Source: Lentinula raphanica (taxonomy: Eukaryota; Basidiomycota; Agaricomycetes; Agaricales; Omphalotaceae). Taken from it: 64,000 nucleotides of DNA. The translations under genes were made by a program, and so were the position numbers. The DNA is taken from the NCBI GenBank assembly GCA_027919835.1, contig JANVFP010000020.1, positions 372,001-436,000 on the forward strand. Direction: 5' to 3'. The number at the start of each line of letters is the position of its first letter. The first letter of the stretch is position 1. The notes under the pieces were generated by a model, which was not told where the DNA came from, made no database searches, and saw only the letters and a list, made by a program, of their open reading frames with translations. Shown piece after piece: positions 11,991 through 23,730 of this stretch.

Positions 11991-12159
11991 AATGGAATGG
12001 GGCCACGGGCAGGGTTCATTTAAGCGCTCAGCTGGCCCAGAAGCGCCCAGGCCATCAAATGGCTGGAGTTTCGGCATCAACAGCACTTCACTTCTTTCAA
12101 AATAGCACTGGGGGGTCCTTTTGTAAAAGTACACGATAATCGATATATTTGTAAAAATT

Positions 12160-13499
12160 GCGATAAAAAATGTTTGTTACTACAGTAGCGGATACACCTA
12201 CTCAAGCTGGCCATCAAGGTCCATTGCTTCCATCTCTGGGTCCCCACTCTGCCCCCCTTGTCACCACCATCCTCCTCATCCTCCTCGCCGCCATCTTCTT
12301 CAACTTCGGATTCATTGTCCAACTCATCATCCTCATCATCCTCTTCTCCATTCTCCTCTCCCATCCCATTGCCGTCTTCCAGATCATCGTTGTCTTCATC
12401 TTGGTCCTCGCGGTCCTTCGATGCCGTTCTCTTCTTCCTGGAAATTTTGTGTTCCTATTTGGCCATTTGATCTATATTCTGCATGAAAAGATATGAAGCC
12501 CAAAGTCCTCTGAATCTATCCGTGATCTTCCATTTGACTGCAGCCTGCTTGTGGCCATAGGCAGTGGCACCTTCTGCATGGAGAGAGCTGAACTGAGGGA
12601 TAGTGGTTAGAGCCTCCCATTGTTTCGCCTGGTACTCCAGAGAAACGAGACAGTGTCTCATCTTCTCTTGGAGCAGCTGAACTTCCTCCTTCCACCGTTT
12701 ACCCTAGCGTATGCCTTACAAAACTCGACTCTCAGCCCTGAAATTGTTATCGTTAGTATTGAGAACCCTGAACCTGTAAGAACATACCGTTATAAAGGGC
12801 CTCATCAGTGGCGAGCCCCAACTGCACATCTGCAGCTACCCAGATCCAAGAGACTAGGCGTTTACTTTCCCCTGCACCCCTAATCCCTTGGATCCCCCCA
12901 TGCTCATTGACCAAGGAGGCCTCCTTCCTCCTACTCTTCATGGGACACTGATCCTTTTTCCTCTCTTCCTCCTCATCCTCCAACATCCGGATGTCTTCTT
13001 GGGCAAGTCTACGCCAGCCAACCGATTCCTCCCCCACCAATCTGCATTTGGCTTTCCAGGCATGTCTGTACGTGGCTACAGCGAGGTCGATCTTCTTTTG
13101 TTGGTTGTCTAGCAGGGTCCGGCTCCTCGCTGATTGTTTCTGCTTTCTAACGTGGTTCGTTTTGTAAGTGTAAAGCCTCCGTTTAACGAGCAGACCGTGA
13201 CAAATTGTGTCAAGACTTGAAGAACATTGCCCGTCCCGAAATCAGCTTTCAAAGTGAGCGAGAGTCTGGTTCCTCCTCAAGATAGGGAGTTCAGAGGGGA
13301 ATACCAAAGTTATGTGTTCCACAAGAGTGTCGTCGGAGTCAGAGGCAGTGGTAGTGAGTAATTGGATGGCTTCAGGGCAGTGAGTCTTCTGCAGAGCCCG
13401 CATCCTGGCAATTTGCTGTTGGATTCTTGTATGCCGGTCCGAGAAATTTTTGCGCTGTTTCTTCGTCGGGGAGCGTGCTTGTCTCACATCTAAGGCCAA
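12160..13499 (-). pseudogene. 3' part of a second KDZ transposase gene, decayed
   Basis: Minus-strand blocks correspond to the helical tail of KDZ proteins. They are RTRIQ..IARMRAL with a following LVFPSELP (13499-13240), GAGESKRLVSWIWVAADVQ near 12830 (the family's usual WIW motif), MRHCLVSLEYQAKQWEAL and EGATAYGHKQAAVKWKITDR (12661-12460), and an Asp/Glu-rich tail (12364-12200). The N-terminal catalytic part is missing, and frames shift between the blocks. The right boundary falls near 13500, next to the Tigger element. Confidence 0.6.
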
Positions 13500-15222
13500 C
13501 TGCCTCCTGTCAAGATTCCCATCAGTCCAGTGAACAGGGAGGCATCATTGTAGACTATGATATATCTTTCATCTGCAGCACTCATTCATAGTATATTGTA
13601 TGTATAACGAGCACAATGAAAACAACTTTAACAGTGAGAGCTGTGACTCCTACATCAAACCTCCAGGAACATGTCAACAGTATATAGAAATATCAAAGTA
13701 AAGACCTGCGACAGGATGAGTAGGTTCTTAGGGGTTAGGCTGTGGAATTTGGACACAAGGGAAGAAGTATGAGATGAACAATGAAGAAGATAATATCCAG
13801 AGAGGTGTTAGGTGTGACGAAGAGCCCCGGCAGTGTGCTCGGCAGCACCAGCTGGACGGCATTGTGCGACACCATCTCCAGCAATATTCCAAGACGCGAC
13901 ATATTCCTCATTTGACGATGACCAAACCTAAATCCTTCCAACAAAAAAAGCTCCTGAAAGGATCGCGAACCATCGACGAAGCAACCGAACAACGTATCAA
14001 AAAGGCGCAACATGATTACTTGAATACTACAAAATTCCAGAGTCAGAAGGCAGCGGCAGCATACTATGAAATTCCTTACCATTCATTTCTTCGATGCATG
14101 AAAGGCAAATCTCTTCCACGAAGAAAGGCACACGAGAGTCAGTCCCTGCTCACAGAATCAGAGGAACAGACACTGCTGGAATGGATGCGATATTTAGCAT
14201 ACTCTGGTCTTCCTTTGAATAAATGCACCCTTTGTCCAAAAGTACAAGCGATAATGGTGGCCAAAGGAAGGGAGGTTGCAGACAATACAGTCTCTCGTGG
14301 TTGGATCTGGAGGTTCATGAAGAGACACAGAGATGTGTTGAAATCTACATGAGGGAGTGGATTAGATCCTAAACGAGCTCAAGCATTCAATTGCTCCACC
14401 GTCAATCGATACTTTGATATTCTGGCTGACTTGACACGAGATAACAACATTCCCTGGTGCAACATATACAACATGGATGAAAAAGGTGTGCAGCTTGGAG
14501 GTGGACGGAAGAACTCACAGGAAAAGTATTTCTTTGACCGACAGGATGCATCCATGTACCGACAACACAGTGACAACCTAGAACTCATCACCATCATTGA
14601 CTCAGTGTGTGCAGATGGAACAGCGGAAATATTTCCTGCATTTGTGTTTGCTGGGGCAACAAAGTTCAGTGAATGGATGGAAGTCGACAACCGCATTCTG
14701 TAAGCTCATCTTTGAGTGCTGCTGACAATTCTAATGAACCTTACAAAGGATTGCGACTTTGGATTCTGGCTGGACTGACAATGAAGTAGGATTCCAATGG
14801 TTCAAGCAGTGCTTTGTACCGCAATCGAAGGAACAAAATCTCTCGGGCAAACCAATCCTGCTCATGTACGATGGACATCAGTCTCATATGAATATTCAAT
14901 GGGTCGATCTTGCATTGGCAAATAACATTCACCTTCTGTGCCTTCCTCCTCACACTACACATCGTCTCCAGCCTCTCGACGTTGGTTGCTTTGGTCCTCT
15001 TTCGAGTGCCTGGTTTAATCAATGCGCTACAATCCTATCTGAGACAGGATTACCAATGGAACTTCAAGATGTTGTAAAAGAGTATTGGGAAGCGCGAAGG
15101 GTTGCTTTCAAGGCAGAAACAATTATGTCGTCCTGGAAAAGATCTGGAATACGGCCAATCAATCCTGGCATCTTCACTGAGGGAGATTTCGCACCTAGTA
15201 CAGCCTCATCTACTAAAGCTCA

Positions 15223-15484
15223 CATCAGAAAAAATATTCTCATCTCTAGAGTCCCCAGAGATACCCCCCAATTCCTAGGTAGTCTCAGAGCACCTAGAGT
15301 ATCTGAGTTCTTTGAGGCTTCTAAAAATTCTCTGGGTGCTTTCAGGTGCTTTCAGATGCTTTCAGATGCTTTCAGGATCTCTAAGATATTTTTCGATCTT
15401 TAAAAGCTCACAAAAATCTCTGGGCAGCCTAGGAATTGGGGGGTATCTCTGGGGACTCTAGAGATGAAAATATTTTTCCTGATG
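15223..15484. mobile_element. CATCAGG-family short element, copy 3 (complete)
   Basis: 262 bp, about 90% like copy 2, with the same long TIRs and the 10-bp CTTTCAGRTG core. It interrupts the Tigger gene after STKA. The flanks are ...GCTCA and CAACTT. Deleting the element and one CA restores an uninterrupted Tigger frame (KAQLPESF), which supports a 2-bp target duplication. Confidence 0.85.
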
Positions 15485-15631
15485 CAACTTCCAGAATCCT
15501 TCCCTCGTCGTCTTCCACGTGCATCTGATGCCTCTTTGGATGATGCTGTCTTTGATGGATTAGAGTTGATAGAGTTGAGAGTTGAAAACTTGAGGGATGG
15601 GGATGGGGATGAAGACGAAAATGAAGATGCA

Positions 15632-16152
15632 GCTGAGGCTGTAACTTCTATGCATAACATATGGGCAAGTCTCTGAAGCCCGTTTTGCATAACAGCGGGG
15701 CAGTTGCCCACCACTCAATAAGCCTCACTATAGCAGTAGATGTAATGCATAACAACTTGGGCAACATGTTATGCATAACATATAGGCAAGAACATTTTTC
15801 AATATTTTTGAAAAAAAGAATTAATTGTATCTTTTGAAATATCCATTTTTGGAAAAAACTGACACCCCCCATAGGGGATCTTTTTTTAAAGTCTATCAAT
15901 ATATCCTCAACCCCTAACCCTAACCCAACCCCTAACCACCCTAACCCCTAACCAAACCCCTAACCCTAACCTAAGCCAACCCCTAACCCCCTAACCCTTA
16001 TTGGCTCATGTTTGGCACTGAATCAGACCCCTCCCTAATGTTGGGGAGCCTAGGTTTTGGGGGGTATCTCTGGGTTACCTAGGCCAAGGGTACTTTTCCT
16101 GATGCTCAGGGACTTGCCCACTTGTTATGCATAAAACCTACAGCTACAGGTG
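15632..16152. mobile_element. Telomere-like TIR element, copy 1
   Basis: 521 bp with TIRs of about 44 bp: the left starts CAGCTGAGGCTGTAACTTCT and the right, reversed, starts CACCTGTAGCTGTAGGTTTT. Both are followed by TGCATAAC and GGGCAAGT. The core (15900-15990) is degenerate CCCTAA repeat, preceded by ATCCATTTTTGG and a CCCCCATAGGGG palindrome. A half-copy of a CATCAGG element lies inside (about 16035-16104). It is flanked on both sides by Tigger coding sequence, so it is an insertion and not a chromosome end. Confidence 0.8.
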
Positions 16153-17275
16153 GACGAATCAGAGACTGCCCGCAGGTTTGAGTCAGATGATGATGATTCA
16201 GATGTTGAATTGACTCCTCGAGTTTCTCCCGCATCTCTCACTGCCACAAACATGTGTTCTCCCACACCATTGGCCATGTCTGCAACGGCCACAGTACATT
16301 CTACACCACTTCCTTCTTCTGAAATCTGCATAACTCGCCAAAATCATTGGCTCTCCCAGATTCCACAGACACCCATATCGCCAACATCTAAAGCAGCCAA
16401 CTTTTCTCACTGCCCTTCTCTTCGAGAGCTTGAAATGCATCGGCGTTTGACAGATCTCAAACGCAAAGTCACAATCTTAAAGGCGGAATGGGATTTGTCA
16501 CAAGTGCATGCAGTAATAGCTGCACAGGAGGCCTCTATCTGGAGGCATTGTTTCAATCAGCGGACAAAGAAGAAGGATGATTCGACCAAGCGGTTCAAGA
16601 CTGATGCTCGAATTGTCACATCACAGGAGGGTAGGATGGAAGCTTTGGCAGAGGCAGCGAAGAAAGCAGCAAAAAAGCAGGCTGAGAAGGATAGGCAGGC
16701 GAGAAAACAACAGGTCGACCGGGACGATGTCATCCGACAAGCTGAGCAGGAGAAGGAAGGTGCTGCATTTTCAGGCAGTCTTAAATCCAAAAGCAAACAT
16801 GATATGGTCGACATTGCATTTGCTCTTGGTGTTCAATCAGAGGGTATCAGTGCTCAAGTGCTTCGTGTATGCCTTCATTCACATTTCGAAGCATATCCAG
16901 CATTGAAAGAAGATCCACGTTATATTGGCCTCTTCACATGTAAATGCAAACATGCTGACGCTTTCAAGGAAAATGATCTCCCTCCTGCTCGTCGTGATCC
17001 ACCTACCGCTTCATCATCCCATGCTTCACCACCTGCTCGTCATTATTTGCCTACTGCTCTGTCATCCCAAGCTTCGCCTCTGCCCGGCCCTTCGAATATG
17101 AACTCAGTTACTCCTTCTGCAGATACCAGTACATATCATCCTCGTCCTTGTCCTATTCCATGCCCGATCTTAAATCCTCTCTCACATTTACCAACATATC
17201 AATGACCACATTATAATACTTGATTGACCTTGTTCAGACAGTACAGTAGTCATCCTTGAAATATATATTGATTCA

Positions 17276-17784
17276 CTACAACTCGTCTGCAGGTCCGCTT
17301 TGAGATTTGTACATAGGATTAAGGCGGCGTAGTCTTCGCTCACTCTGCTCCTTATACGCTGATCCATTCCTTCCTGCAGATGTAAGTGCCTCAGCAACTT
17401 CAACCAAGTGCATCCAACTTTTCTTTCTCGCAACTGGTTCATCTCCACTCATTGCAGTTGCTAGACCATGCAGATCCTCTCCTACCGCCATCATCAACTT
17501 GCGCAGATGGTATAATTCAGCTTGAGCAGCATCTGCTCGTACAGTGGCCTCATCTTGCTCCTGAACAACCTGCTTTGCAAGTTGAATCATATCATCAGCG
17601 TTCATTGAGAGATTCTCTTCTTCAAGTTTTGTAGGAGTTGCCGGAGGAGTTCCTATGTATAATTAGCACTGTATAACCCATTTATAATCAAAAGAACTCA
17701 CCTGTCACTTCCAGACCTGGAGGAATCCATGAGCTTCGAAATTCTTGCATGATTTGGGCAGTTTTTTCAGCAGTCCAATGTCTT
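17276..17784 (-). pseudogene. Coiled-coil gene fragment of unknown function
   Basis: Two minus-strand exons are visible. One, near 17775-17702, contains TAEKTAQIMQEFRSSWIPPG. A GTGAGT intron of about 50 nt separates it from the second (about 17652-17276), which contains TPPATPTKLEEENLSMNADD and a heptad-like helix and ends SGPADEL. The 5' side is cut by a CATCAGG-type end at 17785. It converges with the Tigger gene and could be that element's second gene, but I do not recognise it. Confidence 0.4.
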
Positions 17785-17910
17785 CATCAGCAAAAACATA
17801 CTTTGCTTGAAGCTCCTATAGGCTACTTCAAACTACCTAAAGCCTTGTGGCCACCTAAAGCCTTGAAGGCATGCAAAGATACCCCCTAATTCTTTAAGAA
17901 CCTCAAATCA
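17785..17910. mobile_element. CATCAGG-family element fragment, copy 4 (left end only)
   Basis: Starts CATCAGCAAAAACATAC, followed by a ...AGATACCCCCTAATTCTTT block matching the inner TIR of the family, more diverged than copies 2 and 3. No right end was found. Confidence 0.5.
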
Positions 17911-19134
17911 TAAAAACTAGAATGAATTCATTTGATATTAACCTAAAGCAATTTGTAGTGATGTTAATTACTATGAAAGTGTTACAAAGTCTGTGTAATA
18001 TTTTTAGGAGCTTTAAAATGCTAGAGAGTATTCAAATTTGATTGTTATTGCTTTTTATAGCTTAATGATTCTTTCAGATTCTTTTAAGTGAAGTTAAAGC
18101 ATTCAATTATTATTCACAAGAACTTCAAGGTATTTATATTTAACTCTTGATACTTATCTGTCCCATCAGATACTTTTGGATATTTTTAAAGTACTCAATT
18201 CTATTTTATTGGGGTTAGAAAATCTTTGAGCCAATTTTCAAGGACTCGAGGCCTTTAACAGTCACTTTCAATGTCTTCAAATTGCTTTGAAAATACCTTC
18301 ATATAATTTTCAGGTATTCAAGAATGATGCTGATTCTTTAAAGTGCTTTACATGTCTTCAACACTCTTTCAATCTTTTTAGTGCTTGTTCAGCATCTTTA
18401 GCGCTCCTTTGGCGCTCTTTCAGTGTCTTTGGCTGTCTTTCAGCATCTTTGGCGCTTTTTGATGAAGTTTTAGCTTCCTTGGTAAGTTTTCTTACCACTT
18501 TCTATTCTCAAAAGTAGAGTTCCATTAGTGTCTAGCTTCCTTTTGATCACTTTCAAAACCCTTTAGACCTTTTCATTGTATTCTAAGAGTACCTTCTAGA
18601 ATCTCAAAGCACTTCTCATACTTTCAACCTTTTCGGGAGTACTTTGAATACATTTCAAGCAGCCTAGTATACGTGACTCAATGCTATATAAATTTCTATG
18701 AGAGCATTGTCTATATTCTCCAGTATCCTTGAGGGGACCTCAAAATCATAGCGATAGTTATTCAGACTCTGAGAATCAATGCACACATCCAGAAGGTAAC
18801 CCAGATATTATAGACAGGGGGCTACAAGAACTATGATAGCGCTACATATACGGACCCAAGACTTGAGATTGCAATACTGAAAGATGTCCTTAATCCCCTC
18901 TGCCTGCTACTTCCTTTCTCTTGCCCTTGACGTCAATACCTGCTTCCTCTCCTACTCTATCCTTGTTGAAACTGTCCATGGCGTTGATGGTATTGCTTTC
19001 GCTACCTTTCACATCATTTCATTGTAAAGGTCTATCTCCAGATCTTCGAGATAGGTCTTTGCCTTTTTCTTCGCGATCTTGATTACTTTCCACAAGTTTC
19101 GATATCTACCCTTATCGGAACTCCAAGAATTGTT
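17911..19134. other. AT-rich degenerate DNA with CTTT-type repeats; possible Gypsy RT ghost
   Basis: No intact gene. 18340-18475 has irregular CTTTCAGCATCTTTGGCG-type repeats. On the minus strand at about 18865-18720 a short stretch reads LKSWVR..SAIIVLVAP, a stop, then LLDVCIDSQSLNNYRYDF. This resembles the SP..LFVKK..R.CVDYRALN segment of Gypsy reverse transcriptases. The match is short and broken, so it is only a suggestion. Confidence 0.3.
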
Positions 19135-19813
19135 AGATATCGATGAGACTTACATGTCTTCCGCGTTGGGTCGCATTAAATGAATCTTGACCCTTGACCC
19201 CCCCTGCCATTCCTTTATCCCATGGTCAATCTATAAGAGTATTCATGTTCAACTCTCGAACAATCATAAAGAACAAAGCTTACTAAGGCAGTGATCATTA
19301 CAATCAAGCGTAAAGGTACTTTCCTCTGTTTCTTCATGTGTTTGATAAGAAAGATATCCTGTTGAGACGGAGAGTCCACAAAGTAGGCGCGCAGTATCTG
19401 CCCAATCAGAGGAGTGGAAAAAGGACCGCCTTTGTAAGTACGTGCCTATGTCATTGCTAAGGGTTAAGCGCGAGAAAGTGAGGAGAAGGATTCTTACATC
19501 CAAGTCCACCTCTTGGTGGTATCTGTTCTTGTGTAACAGCCACTTCACTCTATCAGCCTACAAAAGATCGAGATGAGGAAACAATGATGGACCATTGAGT
19601 TAGAGAAGATGCTTAACGACTGCTTCTCATGCCTCTTCTTCTTTAGATACCGAAAGGCGATAGAACTGGGCGATGAGAATGCGAACAACTTTATTGATAT
19701 CCGAACGGACCTGAGACGAGCCATAATTCATCTGACAAATTCACTCTTAGTATGGTATAACCTGAGATAGAGAGAAGATGAGCCTCACGATTTTGAGAAG
19801 AGCCTTGACCTCG
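19135..19813 (-). pseudogene. DUF6532-like gene piece, left palindrome copy
   Basis: Reverse-complement twin of 25371-26048; the coding content is described there. The transposon end CAGCTGAAG begins at 19814 and replaces whatever lay upstream. The other edge, near 19135, is the outer boundary of the palindrome (AGATATCG). Confidence 0.55.
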
Positions 19814-21546
19814 CAGCTGAAGCTGTAAAAACTCCGCGAAGTAGTCCGATAAGTCTCCACCACAGCTTCGCGAAGTAACAGGACTCGCTCTCGAAGCTCA
19901 ACAAAACCTTCCGGGTAGGCCAGTAGGGCTCCGGGGGGTGCTCGGCTATTTAGTATATTTAATAATATTTAATAATTCTTTTATTATTTAATAGGTATAT
20001 TATAATAAATCTACTTTGCGAAGCTGTACTGCACTTCGCGAAGTGACTACGTTTACGGCAATTATGAAATCAGGTAAATTAGGGTTAGATCATTATGTCA
20101 TTGATTTCCTTTTTGGGTTATGATATTTTTGAATAGAAAAAAGCATAAAATGATATTATTGATCTTGAGGTGCTAAAACATGACAGAGGAAACCAAAAAT
20201 GGCTACAATGAGGTATTGGCTACCTCGGGCACATCAAAATTGCCTAAAAAGGAAATTGGTCCAAAAATAGAACTTGATCTCATCAGATAGCAAAAAATCT
20301 GAAAAAATCATAAAAAATACTCAAAAAATTCAGGGTTGCCTCATTGGCCCTGAAAACACAAAATAAAAAAAAATACGCGACAAGTGTAAAAATGTTATCA
20401 TTCCAAATTATACTAAATCTAGGTATATATGATATACATGCTATTTTTAGCACACCCAGTACCCTCAGACACTTAGAATGGCTTATATTATTCAATTTAT
20501 TAAACTTAACACATTTGACAATGAAAAAACTCAGAACATTAGTAATGTATATTATACTCCATACACTTAACACACTCAACAATGAAAAACCTCAAAACAG
20601 TATTCATATGTGTTATACTTAAAACTCATAATACACTTAACAATGAAAAGTCTCGGAACAATACTAATGTATATCATACTCAACATATTTAACACACTCA
20701 ACAATGAAAACCTTCAAAACAGTATTCATGTGTGTTATACTTAAAACTCATCATACACTTAACAATGAAAAGTCTCAGAACAATATTAATACTAATGTAT
20801 ATCATGCTCAACACACTTAACACACTCAACAATGAAAACCCTCAAAAAAGTGTTTATGTGTGTTATACTTAAAACACATAATACACTCAACCATGAAAAG
20901 TCTCAGAGCAATACTAATGTATATTATGCTCAACACACTTTACAATGAAAAAAGTCGGAACAGTGCTCATGTGTATTATACTTGATACACTTCATCAATC
21001 AATATAACACACTTAACAATAAAAAATCAGAGTAGTGTAATCACTCATAACATGTATTACACTGAACACACTTCATCAGTAAGAATAACATACCTTTAAT
21101 ATGACATTGTTATATTATAACACACAATAACAACGAGTTTTGGGCACTTATGGGCGCTTATTTGATGTTTTTGAGTCGAAATTCATTAATACCTAACTCA
21201 ATTATTTTTGTGAGGACTTTCTGTTGTGTCAGGATGTTGTATACATCATACTCCCCTAGATACAATTCGGAGAACTCAAAATTACAGCCTGTAGGGATGG
21301 CTATATCATGATCTTTTATGATTTAACAGTGTTTTAGGTAAATGACAATACATATGTCCATGTATTGCATAGATACCAAAGCTGTCTCATGGGGAGAGCA
21401 CTCCTACAGTCTACTAACAATGTATGGACATGATCCAGATACTCATCGTGACCATTGGACTCTGTAATATACATATTTCATGTATATTGGTGATATGTAT
21501 ACTTGCATGTAACTACAGATGTCATACTCAATGACTCCCATTGTAA
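19814..21546 (-). mobile_element. TIR-element arm, left half of the palindrome
   Basis: Starts CAGCTGAAGCTGTAAAAACT at 19814, then three CTTCGCGAAG or close variants by 20045, AT-rich DNA, and the 52-bp-type tandem array (about 20590-21100). Sequence symmetrical with 23.8-25.37 kb continues inward to about 21365. It ends at the PIF/Harbinger insertion (TAA at 21544-21546). No transposase gene is present. Confidence 0.75.
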
Positions 21547-21742
21547 GGTTCCATTCGGATGCCACAGGTTTTTTATGTAACGGTTAACTTTTTTACTAGT
21601 AGAGAATTAGCCGAGTGTGAGAATATACCGATTTCTGAAAACCGTCAACTTTGAAAGTGCCGCAAGAATGCCGGAACTCCGGCAAATATACATGCACAGT
21701 ACATGAGGCTGCACAGTGCTTGTAATCGTGCTACCACCATCG

Positions 21743-22291
21743 ATGGTAAGGTCCCGAGCACCTCCCAATCAACCTCCTCATTCTCTTTCTCATTCTCAAG
21801 CTCAAACTCGTCGTCGATGTGCTCTGATTGCTGCTGTGATCACTACTGTAACTGCTGTTGCAGGTGCTCATTCAGTGATGTACAAGCAATTAAATCCTGA
21901 GCCTTATCATACCTCTAGTCTCACTGGTGCTCAATGGGTTGCAGAGCTTGAACAGGGGCACTCAGAGCGCATGTTGTACACTTTGGGAGTTCAGCAGCAT
22001 GTATTCCGAAAGTTGAAGAGAGAACTTCAGAAAGAAGGTGGATTAAAGGGGCGTCGCTTTGTTGACATCGAGGAAATGGTTGCTACATTTCTTTTTCAAT
22101 CTGTCACCAATCTCTCTGTCCGTAAAGTTGCAGAGAGATTTCAGCGAAGCCTTGAAACAGTTTCTCGATGTGTTTTTTTACTCCTAAATAGCTGGCAATT
22201 GATGATCATTCATTTTGTAGAAACTTTCACGATGTTCTCAATGCATTGGTCTCTGACACATTCCGTGCCAAATACATATGACATGCTTTCA
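21743..22291 (+). pseudogene. Harbinger (HARBI1-like) transposase, N-terminal part only
   Basis: An ATG at 21743 gives a protein with the family's N-terminal block: TLGVQQHVFRKLKRELQ, RRFVDIEEMVATFLFQSVTN, then LSVRKVAERFQRSLETVSRC (about 22100-22170). An intron then leads to FHDVLNALVSDTFRAKYI and a stop near 22282. The catalytic DDE domain is missing. Sequence goes straight into the 3' end of the opposing Myb/SANT gene, so an internal deletion is likely. Confidence 0.75.
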
Positions 22292-23495
22292 AGGGCCTGA
22301 GCGCTAGCAGAAGTGCGAACCTGCTTTCGAGCAGGTGTAACGGGAGGAATAGCATGACGTTTCTGTGTTGAAATATTTTGGAATCAATATAGCATTGACT
22401 GTGAAAAATATTACATACTTTGGAGGCTTTGGGATTGGGCTCAGGAGAGTCCAAATCCGACTTATCCTCCTCATCATTGTCACCTGAAGACTCGGAATCT
22501 TCATGCTGAAGATTCTGTGCTGAGTTTTCAGAAGACAGTGCCATCACACCCGTGGCAGCACTGTGCCCGACCATAGCAGCAATATCATCATAATGAGGGA
22601 AAGGGCGAGCTTTCGAATGTCCCTAATTACAAATCAAATTAAAAATATTAACAAATAGCTATAGTTGACACTAACCTGAAGATAGGCCTCCCAAACTTGA
22701 TCAGTTGCGATCACCATACTGCGGGCATGATCCCAACCAAAACCTGACAAAGTTCGAAGCTTCGCGACGATCTTGAACTCAGCTTTGAACTAGATCAGAT
22801 TTGATAATACGTGCGGCTCAATAAATTTTATTGGAACAAAAAACATACACAGGTCCATCGGGACTTCACTTGAGCACTCTTGAAGTTAAATCCCAATGTC
22901 ACAAGATGAGTAGCTGCCTGTGTGTAGACCTTGTTCTTAAAATTGTTCTCTGACATGAGACCATCCTCCTTGGACTTTACAAGAAAGGCAATAAGAGCTG
23001 CCTCAGAAGAAAAATTCCAAGCAGCACGATCTGGGACAGACAACATAGGAGAAGCAGAGACAGCAGAAGATGTGAAGGTAGAGAGAGGAATGATGTCAGT
23101 TTGAGTAGAAGATAGGGAGCTATTTGGAACTGGGGCTGCTGGTATCACTGTGGTATGACTGAGGCTACGGTTGTGCTTCATAATCTGTGATCAATTCAGT
23201 ACATGCAAAAATTACAAGAGAATATACTCACAAAGTGCAAACGATCTCTGAGCTGCTCATTTGTATAGCTCTGATGTCCAAGAGCTACAAGATGTTGCCC
23301 AACAGAAGTCCACACAGCTGCAGGAAAGACATTCCGGGTGCGGTTCTGCTCCTTCTTGACTTGATCAAGGTAATTAGTGATGGAATCATCAACTTGTTGA
23401 GTCCAAACACATTGAGCACCAAGATCAGGAGTCTCAGATGTGAGAACAACTGCATTAGAGACTGGAGCAGTGCCTGAAGGAGCAGAAGCAGCCAT
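22230..23495 (-). CDS. Myb/SANT-like DNA-binding protein of the Harbinger element
   Basis: Exons: 23495-23232 (starts MAASAPSG), 23184 to about 22851, then about 22790-22680, about 22625-22430, and a final piece. The second exon carries WNFSSEAALIAFL with NNFKNKVYTQAA and FKSAQVKSRWT. The third carries LRTLSGFGWDHARSMVIATD and VWEAYLQ, then HSKARPFPHYDD. This is the Myb/SANT-like trihelix layout that partners Harbinger transposases for nuclear import and TIR binding. An acidic segment (DNDEEDKSDLD) follows. The first exon has another WTQQVDDSITNYL module. The 3' end overlaps the truncated transposase on the other strand, so the true C-terminus is uncertain. Confidence 0.65.
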
Positions 23496-23730
23496 TGGGA
23501 ATGAAAGAAGATGGGGGGAATGAAGAAAGAAAGCAAAAAAATGAGCAAAATCTGCGCCGAAATACCCACATACTGCTATCGATGGCATTTTGATGCGACG
23601 GACCATCCGAACAGTCAAGGTTTTTCGTCGGTCAAATAATTTTATTAACGGTAACTAAGGTCATGAAAATGCTACCTAAAATGGAAATATTTGACGGTTT
23701 TTAAAAAACCTCGGGCATCCAAATAGGCCC

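Larger units (their letters stand above)
13774..17205 (+). pseudogene. Tigger/pogo (DDE_1) transposase split by two short elements
   Basis: The frame opens near 13774 (13918, MTKPKSFQQKK, is the more usual start). An HTH region spans 13950-14340 (YEIPYHSFLRCMKGK, then a second HTH with NTVSRGWIWRFMKRHRDVL). A TGA follows in LKST*GSGLDPKRA at 14350 (CGA to TGA would explain it). The DDE_1 core has YNMDEKGVQLG (14470, first Asp), a 49-nt intron 14700-14748, DSGWTDNEVGFQWF, PILLMYDGHQSH (14865, second Asp) and PPHTTHRLQPLDVGCFGPL (14950, third Asp). Copy 3 of the CATCAGG element interrupts at 15223-15484 and a telomere-like element at 15632-16152. The acidic then coiled C-terminal tail continues to 17205 with a Lys/Ala-rich helix near 16640-16750. 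It would have been a cut-and-paste transposase; now inactive. Confidence 0.85.
21547..23730. mobile_element. PIF/Harbinger element with TAA target duplication
   Basis: 2184 bp. The left end reads GG..CCATTCGGATGCC...AGGTTTTTTA. The right end, reversed, reads GGGCCTATTTGGATGCCCGA followed by GGTTTTTTA. Both are flanked by TAA (21544-21546, 23731-23733), the usual 3-bp Harbinger site. It carries the two usual genes, a transposase and a Myb/SANT partner, in convergent orientation, but the transposase is cut short. Probably non-autonomous. Its host is the inner part of the palindrome. Confidence 0.8.

Noticed and set aside
12214..12399. Acidic or Met/Arg-rich small proteins from the GAT/CTC-rich stretch
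   Set aside because: Simple-sequence DNA opens all frames here; only the minus-strand Asp/Glu reading fits the tail of the decayed KDZ gene.
15900..15990. CCCTAA-rich tract as a chromosome end or internal telomere fusion
   Set aside because: It lies within a TIR-bounded element with Tigger coding sequence on both sides, and a second element copy at 59.57 kb has the same structure.
20283..20582. 99-aa open frames repeated at 20.3, 24.6 and 26.4 kb
   Set aside because: They persist only because the DNA repeat is nearly identical; low-complexity AT-rich content, frames open on both strands, no recognisable protein.
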